Counted from the stretch's first letter, positions 1 through 25,520 are shown. The stretch is 64,000 bases of DNA from JADJXM01 sp937967285 (GCA_050249535.1 JBFWQI010000029.1:8446-72445), one strand, 5' to 3'. Notes: a model not told the origin generated them from the sequence alone. Made by a program: numbers and translations.

Positions 1-121
1 CCTGCCCGGCGATCTCGGTTCGATCGGGCAACTCAGCCGTTGTCTCGAACTCGAACTGCCCGGGATCGCATCTGTTGTAGAGCTCTTCAGGTTTCAATCC
101 ACTGGTTGATGTCTTTTCCAT
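1..121 (-). CDS. Lon-like AAA+ protease/ATPase, N-terminal fragment
   Basis: Only the first 40 codons lie in the window; the gene continues past the left edge. The start ATG is preceded by a strong GGAGAGGAG ribosome site. The visible residues (LKPEELYNRCDPGQFEFETT, then a segment ending TEIAGQ) match the N-terminus of the archaeal/LonB-like ATP-dependent protease family, which begins this way just before its Walker A domain. No catalytic residue is visible, so protease activity is inferred from the family only. The gene is transcribed leftward, downstream of the tRNA-Lys gene and its terminator, so it probably has its own promoter in the 122-270 gap. Confidence 0.6.
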   Translation of the reverse strand, partial: MEKTSTSGLKPEELYNRCDPGQFEFETTAELPDRTEIAGQ

Positions 122-273
122 TACTCCTCTCCTGTTTTATCTTCGACAGATACTTAAGAAGGCAACCGCTATGCCGTTAGGAGTTATCTCTTATTGTTGC
201 AGGAAAAGGCTTTGCCCCTCAGGGGCTGCGAAAAATCGCTCACTTCATGCGCGAAAATCCCAGCGCACAAAGC

Positions 274-297
274 AAAAGGGAAGCGTTTCCGCTTCCC
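274..297 (-). terminator. Rho-independent terminator of tRNA-Lys
   Basis: On the minus strand a perfect 8-bp stem (GGGAAGCG / CGCTTCCC) with a GAAA tetraloop is followed by TTTTGCTTT. It lies about 20 bases beyond the 3' end of the tRNA and separates it from the Lon-like gene. Confidence 0.8.
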
Positions 298-314
298 CTC
301 TTGCTTCATATTAA

Positions 315-392
<78 letters not shown>

Positions 393-460
393 GTTGTTAC
401 GGAGTAATTCGCCGTTCCAACGAAACTGCAATAATACTCATCAGGTTAGTGATCGTCAAT

Positions 461-489
461 GGGAGCGCAGGCAGGATGACTGCGCTCCC
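461..489. repeat. GGGAGCGCAGG-type palindromic repeat (copy 1)
   Basis: A 29-bp palindrome, GGGAGCGCAG ... CTGCGCTCCC, just beyond the stop codon of the minus-strand TonB-domain gene. Related copies lie at 30179-30234 and 60971-61027. Its place suggests a 3'-end hairpin or terminator; it lacks a U-tract, so a simple intrinsic terminator is doubtful. Confidence 0.75.
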
Positions 490-495
490 GTGTGA

Positions 496-3851
<3,356 letters not shown>

Positions 3852-3853
3852 TT

Positions 3854-4036
3854 GACCAGGAGATTCCGACGCCAAGACGCCAAGGGTTGCCAGGATCTTT
3901 GTAAGGATATCAATGCCTGAGTTAATCCTCACTGGAAACTCGTCGGTTGGATGCAAATGCGGGATTTTCTTCCCTGATGATTCTTGGCATTCCTTGGCGT
4001 CGGAATCTCGTGGAGTCCAAATCTCCTGGCGAATCA
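3854..4036. repeat. Inverted CGCCAAG-word repeat spacer
   Basis: The gap between two convergent genes is bounded by inverted arms: GAGATTCCGACGCCAAG at 3860-3876 is perfectly complementary to 3993-4009, and outer CCAGGAGA/TCTCCTGG blocks extend it. The arms contain the CGCCAAG word repeated at 8-10 bp spacing. It starts within a few bases of the gcdH stop codon. It could form a long 3'-end hairpin for both transcripts. Confidence 0.8.
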
Positions 4037-4039
4037 GGA

Positions 4040-6100
<2,061 letters not shown>

Positions 6101-6108
6101 AGCGGGTA

Positions 6109-8627
<2,519 letters not shown>

Positions 8628-8653
8628 AATTGTCTACCTTCCTTTAAGGCCGT

Positions 8654-10321
<1,668 letters not shown>

Positions 10322-10363
10322 GATTGTTATCCGTATTGCTGGTTGATGGTCGTCCGGGCAGTA

Positions 10364-10624
10364 TCAGTCGGCTTTCGGCGCGGTGTGACAGAGCAGGCAA
10401 CTGACGCGCTCGTCACGCCATTTTCCGGGATGCTTATGCTGAATCTCAAGATTTGCCAGTGTATCGGGCAGGTGGCACTTGAGGCAGTCCTTGCGCTCCG
10501 TCACGGTCAGATGCTCCGCCGGCTGGGCGGGCATCGGTCGGGCCTTGTTCTTGGTCGACAGGAAATAGAGCCCGCCTACCACTGCCAGGACGATAAAGAT
10601 GAAAAGAAGATCACGCGATTTCAT
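10364..10624 (-). CDS. Small membrane-anchored di-heme c-type cytochrome
   Basis: 86 residues. One N-terminal hydrophobic helix (LLFIFIVLAVVGGLYFL) acts as signal anchor, then two CxxCH heme c sites: CLKCH and CLLCH. His residues between them (HKHPGKW) may be axial ligands. It is probably a periplasmic electron carrier or the small subunit of a nitrate/nitrite-type reductase system (NapC/NrfH-like only in general pattern). It lies 42 bp before the aldehyde dehydrogenase on the same strand. No partner reductase is in view. Confidence 0.8.
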   Translation of the reverse strand: MKSRDLLFIFIVLAVVGGLYFLSTKNKARPMPAQPAEHLTVTERKDCLKCHLPDTLANLEIQHKHPGKWRDERVSCLLCHTAPKAD

Positions 10625-10631
10625 ATGACTC

Positions 10632-12529
<1,898 letters not shown>

Positions 12530-12588
12530 CTTGATAAATGCTCCGATTTCTTTGAGGGTGGAAAAACCGCCAAGAGCCTAGCATATCG

Positions 12589-12719
12589 GGCACCGAACCG
12601 CGAGCGATAGCGCCGGGTTGTGCGGCACCGGTACGGCACCGTTACGGCAGCGGTACGGCACCGGCAGCGATAGCGACGGGTAGGGCGGTACGGCACCGGC
12701 AGCGAAAGTGACGGGTCGC
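12589..12719. repeat. CGGTACGGCACCGGCAGCG tandem/palindromic repeat
   Basis: Two near-identical 34-36 bp units (12650-12685 and 12686-12719: GCGGTACGGCACCGGCAGCG, then ATAGCGACGGG or AAAGTGACGGG) preceded by degenerate copies from 12589. Each unit contains CGGTACGGCACCG-type palindromes. It fills the gap between the divergent POT and zinc-ribbon genes and resembles REP-type hairpin DNA. No coding sense. Confidence 0.75.
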
Positions 12720-12782
12720 TTAATCCGACGGCGCCATGATTTCATTACCCACATCGGCCCGTTTGAGAGTAAACTATGGGCC

Positions 12783-13055
12783 ATGGACGAGAGAGACTAT
12801 TACACTGAACGCCAGGAGACGAAGACGGCGACCTATGTTTGTCCGAAGTGCCGTCAGAGTTTTGAATTCGGGATCAGATGGTTGCGCAGGACGCGAAAGA
12901 AGGAGCTTCCTCGCGGAGCGAGCGAGCTCGATCGCGCGAAGTTCGCGAAGGCGCGCGATTACATGGTTCGGGTCGACGACGTGGTCTTCTGTCCGAATCC
13001 GCGTTGCCGCTGCAAGTTCGAGATCCCCAACTCCCAGACGGTGGTCTTCGTCTGA
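12783..13055 (+). CDS. Small zinc-ribbon protein, unknown function
   Basis: 90 residues from ATG 12783. A CPKC pair near residue 20 and CPNPRC near residue 73 form a four-Cys zinc ribbon flanking a charged, Arg/Lys-rich middle. I do not recognise a named family; such proteins often bind nucleic acid or a protein partner. An upstream in-frame GTG (12708) would add residues encoded partly by the repeat, so the shorter start is preferred. The next small gene follows after 43 bp on the same strand. Confidence 0.65.
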   Translation: MDERDYYTERQETKTATYVCPKCRQSFEFGIRWLRRTRKKELPRGASELDRAKFAKARDYMVRVDDVVFCPNPRCRCKFEIPNSQTVVFV

Positions 13056-13098
13056 GCTCGTACACGTCACGGCTGGTGGCGCTGCGATACGGATTTAA

Positions 13099-13389
13099 AT
13101 GAATCTGGATGAATTCGAGTCGAGTCTGGCGGGGGGCTCTCCGCCGCGCGATCTGTCGCCATACCTGACGGCGCTCTGGCGCGAGAGGAAGGGCGACTTG
13201 ACATCCGCCCATGAGATCGTCCAGGAGATCGAGGACGAGAGCGCCGCCTGGGTTCACGCGTATCTGCACCGGCGCGAGGGCGATGAGGGCAACGCCCGTT
13301 ACTGGTATCGCCGTGCCGGGCGGCCTTTCCCGGCGGGCCGATCGCTCGATGAGGAATGGTTCGATCTGGTCGGTGCACTCCTGAAATGA
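13099..13389 (+). CDS. Conserved hypothetical protein, TPR-like C-terminal motif
   Basis: 96 residues, acidic, soluble. DLSPYLTALWRERKGDLTSA and WVHAYLHRREGDEGNARYWY look like two helical repeats resembling TPR units, ending in the YWYRRAGRPFP motif seen in many small bacterial proteins of unknown role. It lies behind the zinc-ribbon gene and 56 bp before the aminotransferase, same strand. No function can be assigned. Confidence 0.7.
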   Translation: MNLDEFESSLAGGSPPRDLSPYLTALWRERKGDLTSAHEIVQEIEDESAAWVHAYLHRREGDEGNARYWYRRAGRPFPAGRSLDEEWFDLVGALLK

Positions 13390-13445
13390 CCTGACAATCC
13401 GTCACGGTCGTCATAACCAGTTCAAGCTGACAAGAGGTCTACCCG

Positions 13446-14777
13446 ATGAAGAGAAGGTACACGCGACGCACTTTTCTTGCCTCCGCGGGCATTGCGGCTG
13501 CGGGCATGAGCGCAACGGCGAGAGTAGCGACAAATGATTCGACGCCGGCCCTGCTCGGCGGGACGCCCGTCAGGAGTTCGGCCTTTCCCTCCTGGCCGGT
13601 GATCGGTCAGGAGGAGGAGAAGTTGCTGATGGAGGCGCTGCGAAGCCGGCGCTGGAACCGTCACGGCGGAAGCATGGTCGACCGTTTCGAGGCGATCTGG
13701 GCCGAGCGGCTCGGAGCCGGGCACTGCCTTGCCACATCGAGCGGCACGAGCGCTCTTGTCGCCGCGCTCAACGCCCTCGAGATCGGGCCGGGCGATGAGG
13801 TGATCGTTCCGCCCTTCACCTTCGTCGCGACGATCAACGTGGTGCTGCTCCAGCACGCGCTGCCTGTCTTCGTCGATACGGATCGCGAGACGATGCAGAT
13901 CGACGCCGGCAAGGTCGAGGCGGCGATCACCAGGCGAACGCGGGCGATCCTTCCCGTTCACCTCGGCGGTTCGGTCGCCGACATGGACCGGATTCTAGCC
14001 GTCGCCGCGAAGCATAAACTGCCCGTCATCGAGGACGCCTGCCAGTCCCATCTGGCCGAATGGCGCGGCCGCAAGGTCGGGACGCTCGGCACGATGGGCT
14101 GTTTCAGCCTGCAGGCCTCGAAGAATCTCAATTCGGGCGAAGGCGGAGCCGTCGTCGGCAATGATGCCTCGCTGATCGAGGCCTGCCGCAGCTTCCACAA
14201 TCAGGGACGCGCGGCGGCCAACAGCAACATGACCTATGCCCGCAACGGCGACAACCGGCGGATGACCGAGTTCCAGGCCTCCATCCTGCTGGCTCAATTG
14301 ACGCGGCTCGAGGAGCAGTCGAAGACCAGGGAGCGGAACGCCGCTCACCTGACCGCTCGCCTGTCAGAGATCCCGGGAATCGCTCCGGCGCGCATGTACG
14401 AAGGCGCGACGCGCAACGCGTATCATTTATACATGTTCCGTTACGATCCCGACCGGTTCAGCGGCCTCAAGCGCGATAAGTTTCTCAAGGCGATGCGCGC
14501 AGAAGGGATACCTGCTTCGGCCGGCTACGCCCCGCTCAACCGGGAGCCGTTCCTGACCGCGACGCTGCGGTCGCGCGGTTACCGTTACATCTATTCTCTG
14601 AAGGAGATCGACGATCTGCTGGAGAGGAATTCGCGGCTGCCCCAGAACGATCTGCTCTGCGGAGAGGCCGTCTGGCTGACTCAGTCGATGCTGCTAGGTG
14701 GACGGGACGACATGGACCAGATCGCCGACGCCATCGCCAAGATCCACAAACACGCCGCCCGGCTCGCCGCCGCCTGA
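13446..14777 (+). CDS. DegT/DnrJ/EryC1/StrS-family PLP aminotransferase with Tat signal
   Basis: 443 residues. The first ~27 residues are a twin-arginine export signal (RRTFLASAGIAAAG with an AxA-like end). The rest is a complete fold-type I sugar-aminotransferase-like enzyme: SSGTSAL phosphate-binding loop (about 99-104), FTFVAT, Asp197 in VIEDACQ for the PLP nitrogen, and Schiff-base Lys226 in SLQASKN. These enzymes usually aminate nucleotide-linked keto sugars in the cytoplasm; export would be unusual and implies folding with PLP before Tat transport. AGAGGT ribosome site. Convergent with the AbgT gene, 5 bp apart. Substrate unknown. Confidence 0.88.
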   Translation: MKRRYTRRTFLASAGIAAAGMSATARVATNDSTPALLGGTPVRSSAFPSWPVIGQEEEKLLMEALRSRRWNRHGGSMVDRFEAIWAERLGAGHCLATSSGTSALVAALNALEIGPGDEVIVPPFTFVATINVVLLQHALPVFVDTDRETMQIDAGKVEAAITRRTRAILPVHLGGSVADMDRILAVAAKHKLPVIEDACQSHLAEWRGRKVGTLGTMGCFSLQASKNLNSGEGGAVVGNDASLIEACRSFHNQGRAAANSNMTYARNGDNRRMTEFQASILLAQLTRLEEQSKTRERNAAHLTARLSEIPGIAPARMYEGATRNAYHLYMFRYDPDRFSGLKRDKFLKAMRAEGIPASAGYAPLNREPFLTATLRSRGYRYIYSLKEIDDLLERNSRLPQNDLLCGEAVWLTQSMLLGGRDDMDQIADAIAKIHKHAARLAAA

Positions 14778-14782
14778 ACTCT

Positions 14783-16291
<1,509 letters not shown>

Positions 16292-16292
16292 G

Positions 16293-17283
<991 letters not shown>

Positions 17284-17417
17284 TTCGCCTCCTGATTATT
17301 GCTGATTGTCCGTTAACGCCATTAATGAAGACTCGCAGCATAGCATAGCGAATTTTCAAAACGCAAAAGCGCCCCGCACGCCCCCGCTTCTTCACATTTC
17401 CGTCGCGAACCCTTCAA

Positions 17418-17433
17418 GTAAGTGTCCACTTAC
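17418..17433. promoter_or_regulatory. Predicted TetR operator O1
   Basis: GTAAGTGTCCACTTAC: perfect 7-bp arms. It shares the pattern GTAAGT-N4-ACTTAC with O2, 52 bp (about five helical turns) away. It lies in the sucD/TetR divergent gap. Confidence 0.75.
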
Positions 17434-17469
17434 AAAAAGTCCTTGCCTGGGCGCGGGGAAGTGTGGTAA

Positions 17470-17485
17470 GTAAGTGCATACTTAC
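17470..17485. promoter_or_regulatory. Predicted TetR operator O2
   Basis: GTAAGTGCATACTTAC: 6-bp arms plus the self-complementary GCAT centre make it a full palindrome. It sits just before the TetR-family gene, where bound repressor would block transcription of the regulator and the RND operon. Confidence 0.75.
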
Positions 17486-17526
17486 AAGTGGGAGGGGAGA
17501 GAATCAGATTGGGTGGAGCAGGGAGG

Positions 17527-18228
17527 ATGATGGATCGGAAGCGGGAAGAAGAGATTGAGAGCCGGCCGTCGGTCAGGATGGCGGCGGAGGACCGGCGTCA
17601 GCAGATACTTGATGTGGCTGTCGAGTTGTTTTCGCAGAAAGGGTTTCGCGGGACGACGACGAAGGAGATCGCGCAGGCTGCGGGGGTGAACGAGGCGATC
17701 ATCTTCAGGCATTTCGCTACCAAGGGCGATCTGTACACGGCGATCATGGACCGGAAGGCGTCATCGGGCAACGTCAGGGCGATGCAGGAGAAAGTGACGC
17801 GTGCGATGGAGGAGGGCAACGACCGGCAGGTCTTCGAGACGCTGGCCTTTCATATGCTGGAGTTTCATGAGCACGACGATTCGGCCATGAGGCTGTTGCT
17901 CTACAGTGCGCTCGAGGGCCACGAACTCGCCGATATGATCTTTCGTAATCACATCCTGCGAACGCATCGGATGATGGCCGATTATGTCGAGAAGCGGATC
18001 GCGGAGGGCGCTTTCCGCGACGTGGATCCGATGACCGCCGTGCGGTGTTTCCTGGGTATGGTCATCAACCAGATCATGCATCGGAAATTCTTCGATCGCG
18101 AGATGGGGCCGGTGACCGATCTCTCGAGCAGGGAAGCGGCCGGTCGCTTCGCCGATCTGATCCTTGCCAGTCTTAAAAACAATGAGGGAGGACGTTCAGC
18201 GCGTCCCGCCCGCAAATCGAGGAGCTGA
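17527..18228 (+). CDS. TetR/AcrR-family repressor of the RND efflux operon
   Basis: About 233 residues. TetR helix-turn-helix near the N-terminus (ILDVAVELFSQKGFRGTTTK, then EIAQAAGVNEAIIFRHFATK), followed by an all-helical ligand domain. Starts at 17488 (GTG), 17509 (TTG, behind a GGGGAG site) and 17527/17530 (ATG) are all in frame; I list the ATG, but TTG 17509 has the best-spaced ribosome site. Two matching palindromes lie just upstream, and the adaptor and pump genes follow 51 bp downstream, so autoregulation and control of efflux are likely. C-terminal Arg-rich tail. Confidence 0.88.
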   Translation: MMDRKREEEIESRPSVRMAAEDRRQQILDVAVELFSQKGFRGTTTKEIAQAAGVNEAIIFRHFATKGDLYTAIMDRKASSGNVRAMQEKVTRAMEEGNDRQVFETLAFHMLEFHEHDDSAMRLLLYSALEGHELADMIFRNHILRTHRMMADYVEKRIAEGAFRDVDPMTAVRCFLGMVINQIMHRKFFDREMGPVTDLSSREAAGRFADLILASLKNNEGGRSARPARKSRS

Positions 18229-18279
18229 AGCTCCCGTCAATTTGACAATACTATTAATAGATATCAACCGAGGGGAATC

Positions 18280-19554
18280 ATGCAGGAGAAGGAGATTGGT
18301 TTGAACGATATTTCACAAAACGGCGTTCGCCGGAGGAGCGGGCGGCTGTGGCTGGTCCTTGGAGTGATCGCGGTCCTGATAGTGGTTGTGGCCGGGCTGA
18401 TGAAGTTCCGGAATCAGGATGCGGTCGCGGCGAACGATGCGCAGCCTGCGGCGACGGCTGAGCCGCCGGTATCGGTAACGACCGCGGCGGCGATATCGCG
18501 GGGGTTGCAGCGGAGCGTCGAGGCGGTCGGGTCACTGGCGGCTGACGAAGAGGTGGTGGTGGCGGCGCAGGTGGCGGGTGAGCTGTCGCAGTTGAGCGTC
18601 GATTTCGGGAGCTATGTCGGTCAGGGGCAGGTGATTGCGGTGATCGACCAGCGGGATGCGAAGCTGAAGGTCGAGCAGGCTGAAGCGACGTTGAAGCAGA
18701 CGATGGCCCGGTTGGGGATGCGCGAGGGCGAGCGTTACGATCCGCAGCAGAATGCCGAGGTCAAGGTGGCGAAGGCTGCGCTCGACTGGGCGAAGCTGGA
18801 TCTGGACCGTGCGACGAAGCTGATCGAGAACGGGGACGTGGCGCGGTCGGTCTACGATCAGTCGATGATCAATCATGCCTCGGCGCAGGCGAGATATCAG
18901 GCGGCGCTGGATGCGGTCAATCAGCAGCTGGCGCTGGTCGAGCAGCAGCGTGCGGCGCTGGCATTGGCGCGGAAGACGATCACCGACACGGTCGTGCGGG
19001 CGCCGATCAGCGGGGCGGTCAAGGAGAAAGCGGCGTCGCGCGGATCGTACCTGCCGGTCAACGGCAGGATCGTCACGCTGGTCAGGATCAATCCTCTGCG
19101 GCTGCGGGCGGAGATCCCCGAGCATGCCGCTGGCGCGGTGAGGACGGGACAGATGATGAACCTGACGGTCGAATCCTTCCCCGGGGTGACCTATTCGGGG
19201 CGGGTTGTCAGGATCGGTCCCTCGCTCAACGAGCAGACGCGGGCGCTGACGGTCGAAGCGGAGGTCGCCAATCCGGGCAATCAGTTGAGGCCGGGAATGT
19301 TCGCCAAGGCGCGGCTGATCACGGCCAACGAAGCGCCGGCGGTCCTGGTTCCGATGTCCGCTGTCGCAAATGCGGCCGGGCTTTCGAAGGTCTTCGTGAT
19401 CGAAAACGGCAAGGCGTCCGAGAAGATCGTCAAGACGGGGCTTATCGACGGCGAGATGATCGAGATCGTCGAAGGCGTGAGGGCCGGCGAGACGGTCGCC
19501 ACGAGCAACCTAACGAAACTGCAGCAGGGAGCCGCGGTGGCTGCCGGCAAATAA
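18280..19554 (+). CDS. RND efflux periplasmic adaptor (membrane fusion protein)
   Basis: 424 residues. One N-terminal membrane anchor (LWLVLGVIAVLIVVVAGLM, about 24-43), no lipobox. A biotinyl-lipoyl-like half (VVVAAQVAGELSQL, VIAVIDQRDAKLKVEQAEA), a helical hairpin, then beta-barrel and membrane-proximal domains (TVVRAPISGAVKEKAASRGS, RPGMFAKARL). It links the inner-membrane pump to the TolC channel encoded downstream. Second gene of the TetR-led operon; the pump follows after 79 bp. Confidence 0.94.
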   Translation: MQEKEIGLNDISQNGVRRRSGRLWLVLGVIAVLIVVVAGLMKFRNQDAVAANDAQPAATAEPPVSVTTAAAISRGLQRSVEAVGSLAADEEVVVAAQVAGELSQLSVDFGSYVGQGQVIAVIDQRDAKLKVEQAEATLKQTMARLGMREGERYDPQQNAEVKVAKAALDWAKLDLDRATKLIENGDVARSVYDQSMINHASAQARYQAALDAVNQQLALVEQQRAALALARKTITDTVVRAPISGAVKEKAASRGSYLPVNGRIVTLVRINPLRLRAEIPEHAAGAVRTGQMMNLTVESFPGVTYSGRVVRIGPSLNEQTRALTVEAEVANPGNQLRPGMFAKARLITANEAPAVLVPMSAVANAAGLSKVFVIENGKASEKIVKTGLIDGEMIEIVEGVRAGETVATSNLTKLQQGAAVAAGK

Positions 19555-19633
19555 CGAAAGAACCCGGAAACAGAGGTTCGACAGCGCGGCGAGGGGTCGT
19601 TGAAGATCTCCCCGCGCCCGATCAGGGGAAGGT

Positions 19634-22847
<3,214 letters not shown>

Positions 22848-22854
22848 CGGAGAG

Positions 22855-23814
22855 ATGGCGCTTTTTCTGACAGAAGACGATGTGACGGCTCTGCTGACGA
22901 TGGAGGAGACACTCTCGGCGGTCGAGGAGGTCTTTCGCCTGCAGGCGACAGGTGCGGCGACGAACGAACCGCGCCGCAGGCTGCGGGCGGCCGGCGCAGT
23001 GCTTCAGGTCATGAGCGGAGCAGTTGCCGGGATCGGTGAGTTCGCCGGTCTGCTCGGACTCAAGGCCTACACCGTCACGCGATCCGGCGTCAGGTTCTAC
23101 GTCATGCTCTTCGATGCGGGATCGGGTGAGCTGCTCGCTCTGATCGAGGCCGACAAGCTGGGTCAGATGCGGACGGGCGCAGCGAGCGGCGTCGCGACGC
23201 GACACCTGGCGCGGCGGGATGCGAAGAGCGTCGGGATCTACGGTACAGGCTGGCAGGCCGAGAGCCAGCTCGAGGCGGTCTGTGCCGTGCGTCAGGTCGA
23301 GGAGGTCCTCGTCTACAGTCGGAAGGCGGAGAGACGAGAGGCGTTCTGCTCGAAGATGAGCGAAAAAACGGGAATCAGGAATATCAAGCCGTCCGCTCGA
23401 CCTGAGGAGGCGGCCGCCGCCGACATCCTGATCACGATCACCTCGTCGCGCGAGCCGGTGCTCGAAGGAGCGTGGATCCGGCCCGGCGCGCACGTCAACG
23501 CTGCCGGCGGGAATTCAGTGCTCCGCCGCGAACTCGACGACGAGGCCCTGGTCAGAGCATCGCTGGTCGCCGTCGATTCGCTCGAACAGTCGAGGATCGA
23601 GGCCGGCGAGCTGATCGCGGCCGTCGAAAAGGGGCTCATCACCTGGGAGTCGATCTGGGAACTGCGTTACATCGTCGCAGGCGAGATGCCCGGAAGACGG
23701 ACCGATGATGAGATAACGATATTCAAGTCTCTGGGGATTGCGATAGAAGATATCGCCGCTGCATCCGTCGTCTACAGAAAGGCGACGGAGCGGCAGGCGG
23801 GGAGGAAACTGTAA
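22855..23814 (+). CDS. Ornithine cyclodeaminase / mu-crystallin family protein
   Basis: 319 residues. Rossmann NAD-binding motif VGIYGTGWQAESQLEAV, upstream substrate region (KLGQMRTGAASGVAT), and VNAAGGNS. Family members convert ornithine to proline or reduce cyclic imines such as delta-1-pyrroline- or piperideine-2-carboxylate; the substrate here is not clear. It sits between the RND pump and TolC genes, 41 bp after the pump; its TAA overlaps the TolC ATG. It is thus coupled to the efflux operon, an odd partner. Confidence 0.9.
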   Translation: MALFLTEDDVTALLTMEETLSAVEEVFRLQATGAATNEPRRRLRAAGAVLQVMSGAVAGIGEFAGLLGLKAYTVTRSGVRFYVMLFDAGSGELLALIEADKLGQMRTGAASGVATRHLARRDAKSVGIYGTGWQAESQLEAVCAVRQVEEVLVYSRKAERREAFCSKMSEKTGIRNIKPSARPEEAAAADILITITSSREPVLEGAWIRPGAHVNAAGGNSVLRRELDDEALVRASLVAVDSLEQSRIEAGELIAAVEKGLITWESIWELRYIVAGEMPGRRTDDEITIFKSLGIAIEDIAAASVVYRKATERQAGRKL

Positions 23815-25520
23815 TGTTGAGAGGGAGAAGAGAGGGAATGATCAGGAAACAGATCGGATTATTCGGTGTGACGCTGGCTTTGACGGCGGTCCTGTCGGTC
23901 AGCGGGCTGGCACAGGCGACGGAGATCAAACGGGTCGGAGTCGATGCCGGCAGGAAGGTGAGCATGACGCTGCGCGACGCGATGCTCATGGCGCTCGAAA
24001 ACAATCGGGACATCGAGGTCGAGCGGCTCAACGTCCAGATGACGGATCTCGACCTGCGGAGCGCCAACGGGTTCTACGATCCGACGCTGGCGGCCAGTTT
24101 CTTCTACGATCGCCGCAACACGCCGGTCGCCAACCCGCTGGCCGGCGGTTCCGGAGGCGGGCTGCTGACGGACAATCTGACCGGCAGCGCGACGATCAGC
24201 CAGCGCATCCGTCAGCAGGGCGGTTTGCTGCAGGCGACTTTCAGCAACGATCGTGCGACGACGCAGAATTTATTCAATATTCTCAATCCGCAGTTCACCT
24301 CGACGATCAACGTCAGTTTCACGCAACCGCTCTGGAAGAACCGAGAGACCGATCAGGGACGCCGGCAGATCCGCATCGCGCGGAAGCGTCTCGACCTGTC
24401 TGACAGCCAGTTCCGCCAGCGCGCGATCGAGATCATCGCGCAGGTTCAGCGCGCGTACTGGGATCTGGTCTTCGCCCGCCGCGATCAGGAGATCAAGCGG
24501 GAATCGGTCGAACTTGCCGTCACGCAGCTCAAGCACAACGAGCGGCTGGTCGATGCCGGGTCGCTGGCGCCGTCCGACATCATCTCGGCGCGGGTCGAGC
24601 TCGAGAGGCGCAACGACGAGGCCGAAGCCGCGGTCGATGCCATTCAGCGCGCCGAGAACGCGCTCAAATCGCTGCTCCTCCAGCCGAGCAATACCGAGAT
24701 GTGGGGATCGGAACTGGTCCCGGTGGAGAAGCCCGAGATAACTCCGTCGACTTCGCTCCCGCTCGACGATGCCGTCCGGCTGGCTTTCCAGAACCGGCCG
24801 GAGCTGGAGCAGTTCAGGCTGCGCGGAGAACTGAACAAGATCGATACCGATTTCTTCCGCAACCAGACCAAGCCGCAGATCGATTTCGTCGTCAACTACG
24901 GCAGCATCGGGTTGGCCGGCGACCCGCGGACCGAGGGCAACTTCTTCTCGGAATCGAATGCGCTGCTGACAAAACGCGTCAATGATCTGTCGACGCTGGC
25001 AGGGCTGCCGCCGCTGCCGACCAGCGGGTTCGATTTCTCGATCCCGGGCTTCCTGATCGGCGGAACGGGTCAGAGTCTGGCCAACGTCTTCAAGAACGAT
25101 TTCCGGACCTGGCGGGTCGGGCTCAACTTCAACCTGCCGCTGAGGAACCGGACGGCGCTGGCTCAGCTCGGCCACGCACTGGCCGAAGGCCGTCAGATCG
25201 ACGTCCAGCGCCAGCGGCTCCAGCAGTCGATCGAGGTCGAGGTCCGCAACGCATTGCAGGCGGTCGAGACCGCGAAGCGCCGCGTCGAGGCCGCGACCAA
25301 TTCCAGATCCAACGCCGAGCTCCAGTATCAGAGCGAGGTCCGCAAGTTCGACGCCGGCCAGTCGACCAACTTCTTCGTTCTAGACCGGCAGAACGCGCTC
25401 TCGGCTTCGCGGGGACGCGAGCTCCGAGCGCTGACCGACTACACCAAGGCGGTCGCCGAACTTCAGCGCGCCATGTCGACCATCCTCACCAGCAACAACG
25501 TCGAGGTGAAACCCAACTGA
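23814..25520 (+). CDS. TolC-family outer-membrane efflux channel
   Basis: 568 residues. A signal peptide (LFGVTLALTAVLSVSGLAQA) and two long helical-barrel repeats typical of TolC/OEP proteins (LRDAMLMALENNRDIEVERL; VRLAFQNRPELEQFRLRGEL; QSIEVEVRNALQAVETAKRR). It completes the tripartite pump with the adaptor and RND protein. The first ATG overlaps the preceding stop; an inner ATG (23838, MIRKQ) is an alternative start. Somewhat longer than E. coli TolC because of inserts around 330-400. Confidence 0.93.
   Translation: MLRGRREGMIRKQIGLFGVTLALTAVLSVSGLAQATEIKRVGVDAGRKVSMTLRDAMLMALENNRDIEVERLNVQMTDLDLRSANGFYDPTLAASFFYDRRNTPVANPLAGGSGGGLLTDNLTGSATISQRIRQQGGLLQATFSNDRATTQNLFNILNPQFTSTINVSFTQPLWKNRETDQGRRQIRIARKRLDLSDSQFRQRAIEIIAQVQRAYWDLVFARRDQEIKRESVELAVTQLKHNERLVDAGSLAPSDIISARVELERRNDEAEAAVDAIQRAENALKSLLLQPSNTEMWGSELVPVEKPEITPSTSLPLDDAVRLAFQNRPELEQFRLRGELNKIDTDFFRNQTKPQIDFVVNYGSIGLAGDPRTEGNFFSESNALLTKRVNDLSTLAGLPPLPTSGFDFSIPGFLIGGTGQSLANVFKNDFRTWRVGLNFNLPLRNRTALAQLGHALAEGRQIDVQRQRLQQSIEVEVRNALQAVETAKRRVEAATNSRSNAELQYQSEVRKFDAGQSTNFFVLDRQNALSASRGRELRALTDYTKAVAELQRAMSTILTSNNVEVKPN

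Noticed and set aside
205..230. GCCCC-TCA-GGGGC hairpin as a second terminator
   Set aside because: Short stem with no U-tract on either strand; it could be chance.
12708..12782. Upstream GTG start for the zinc-ribbon gene
   Set aside because: Most of the extra residues come from repeat DNA; ATG 12783 is the simpler start.
18221..18234. Hairpin at the TetR stop as a terminator
   Set aside because: Only 5 bp of stem, no U-tract, and the efflux genes follow on the same strand.
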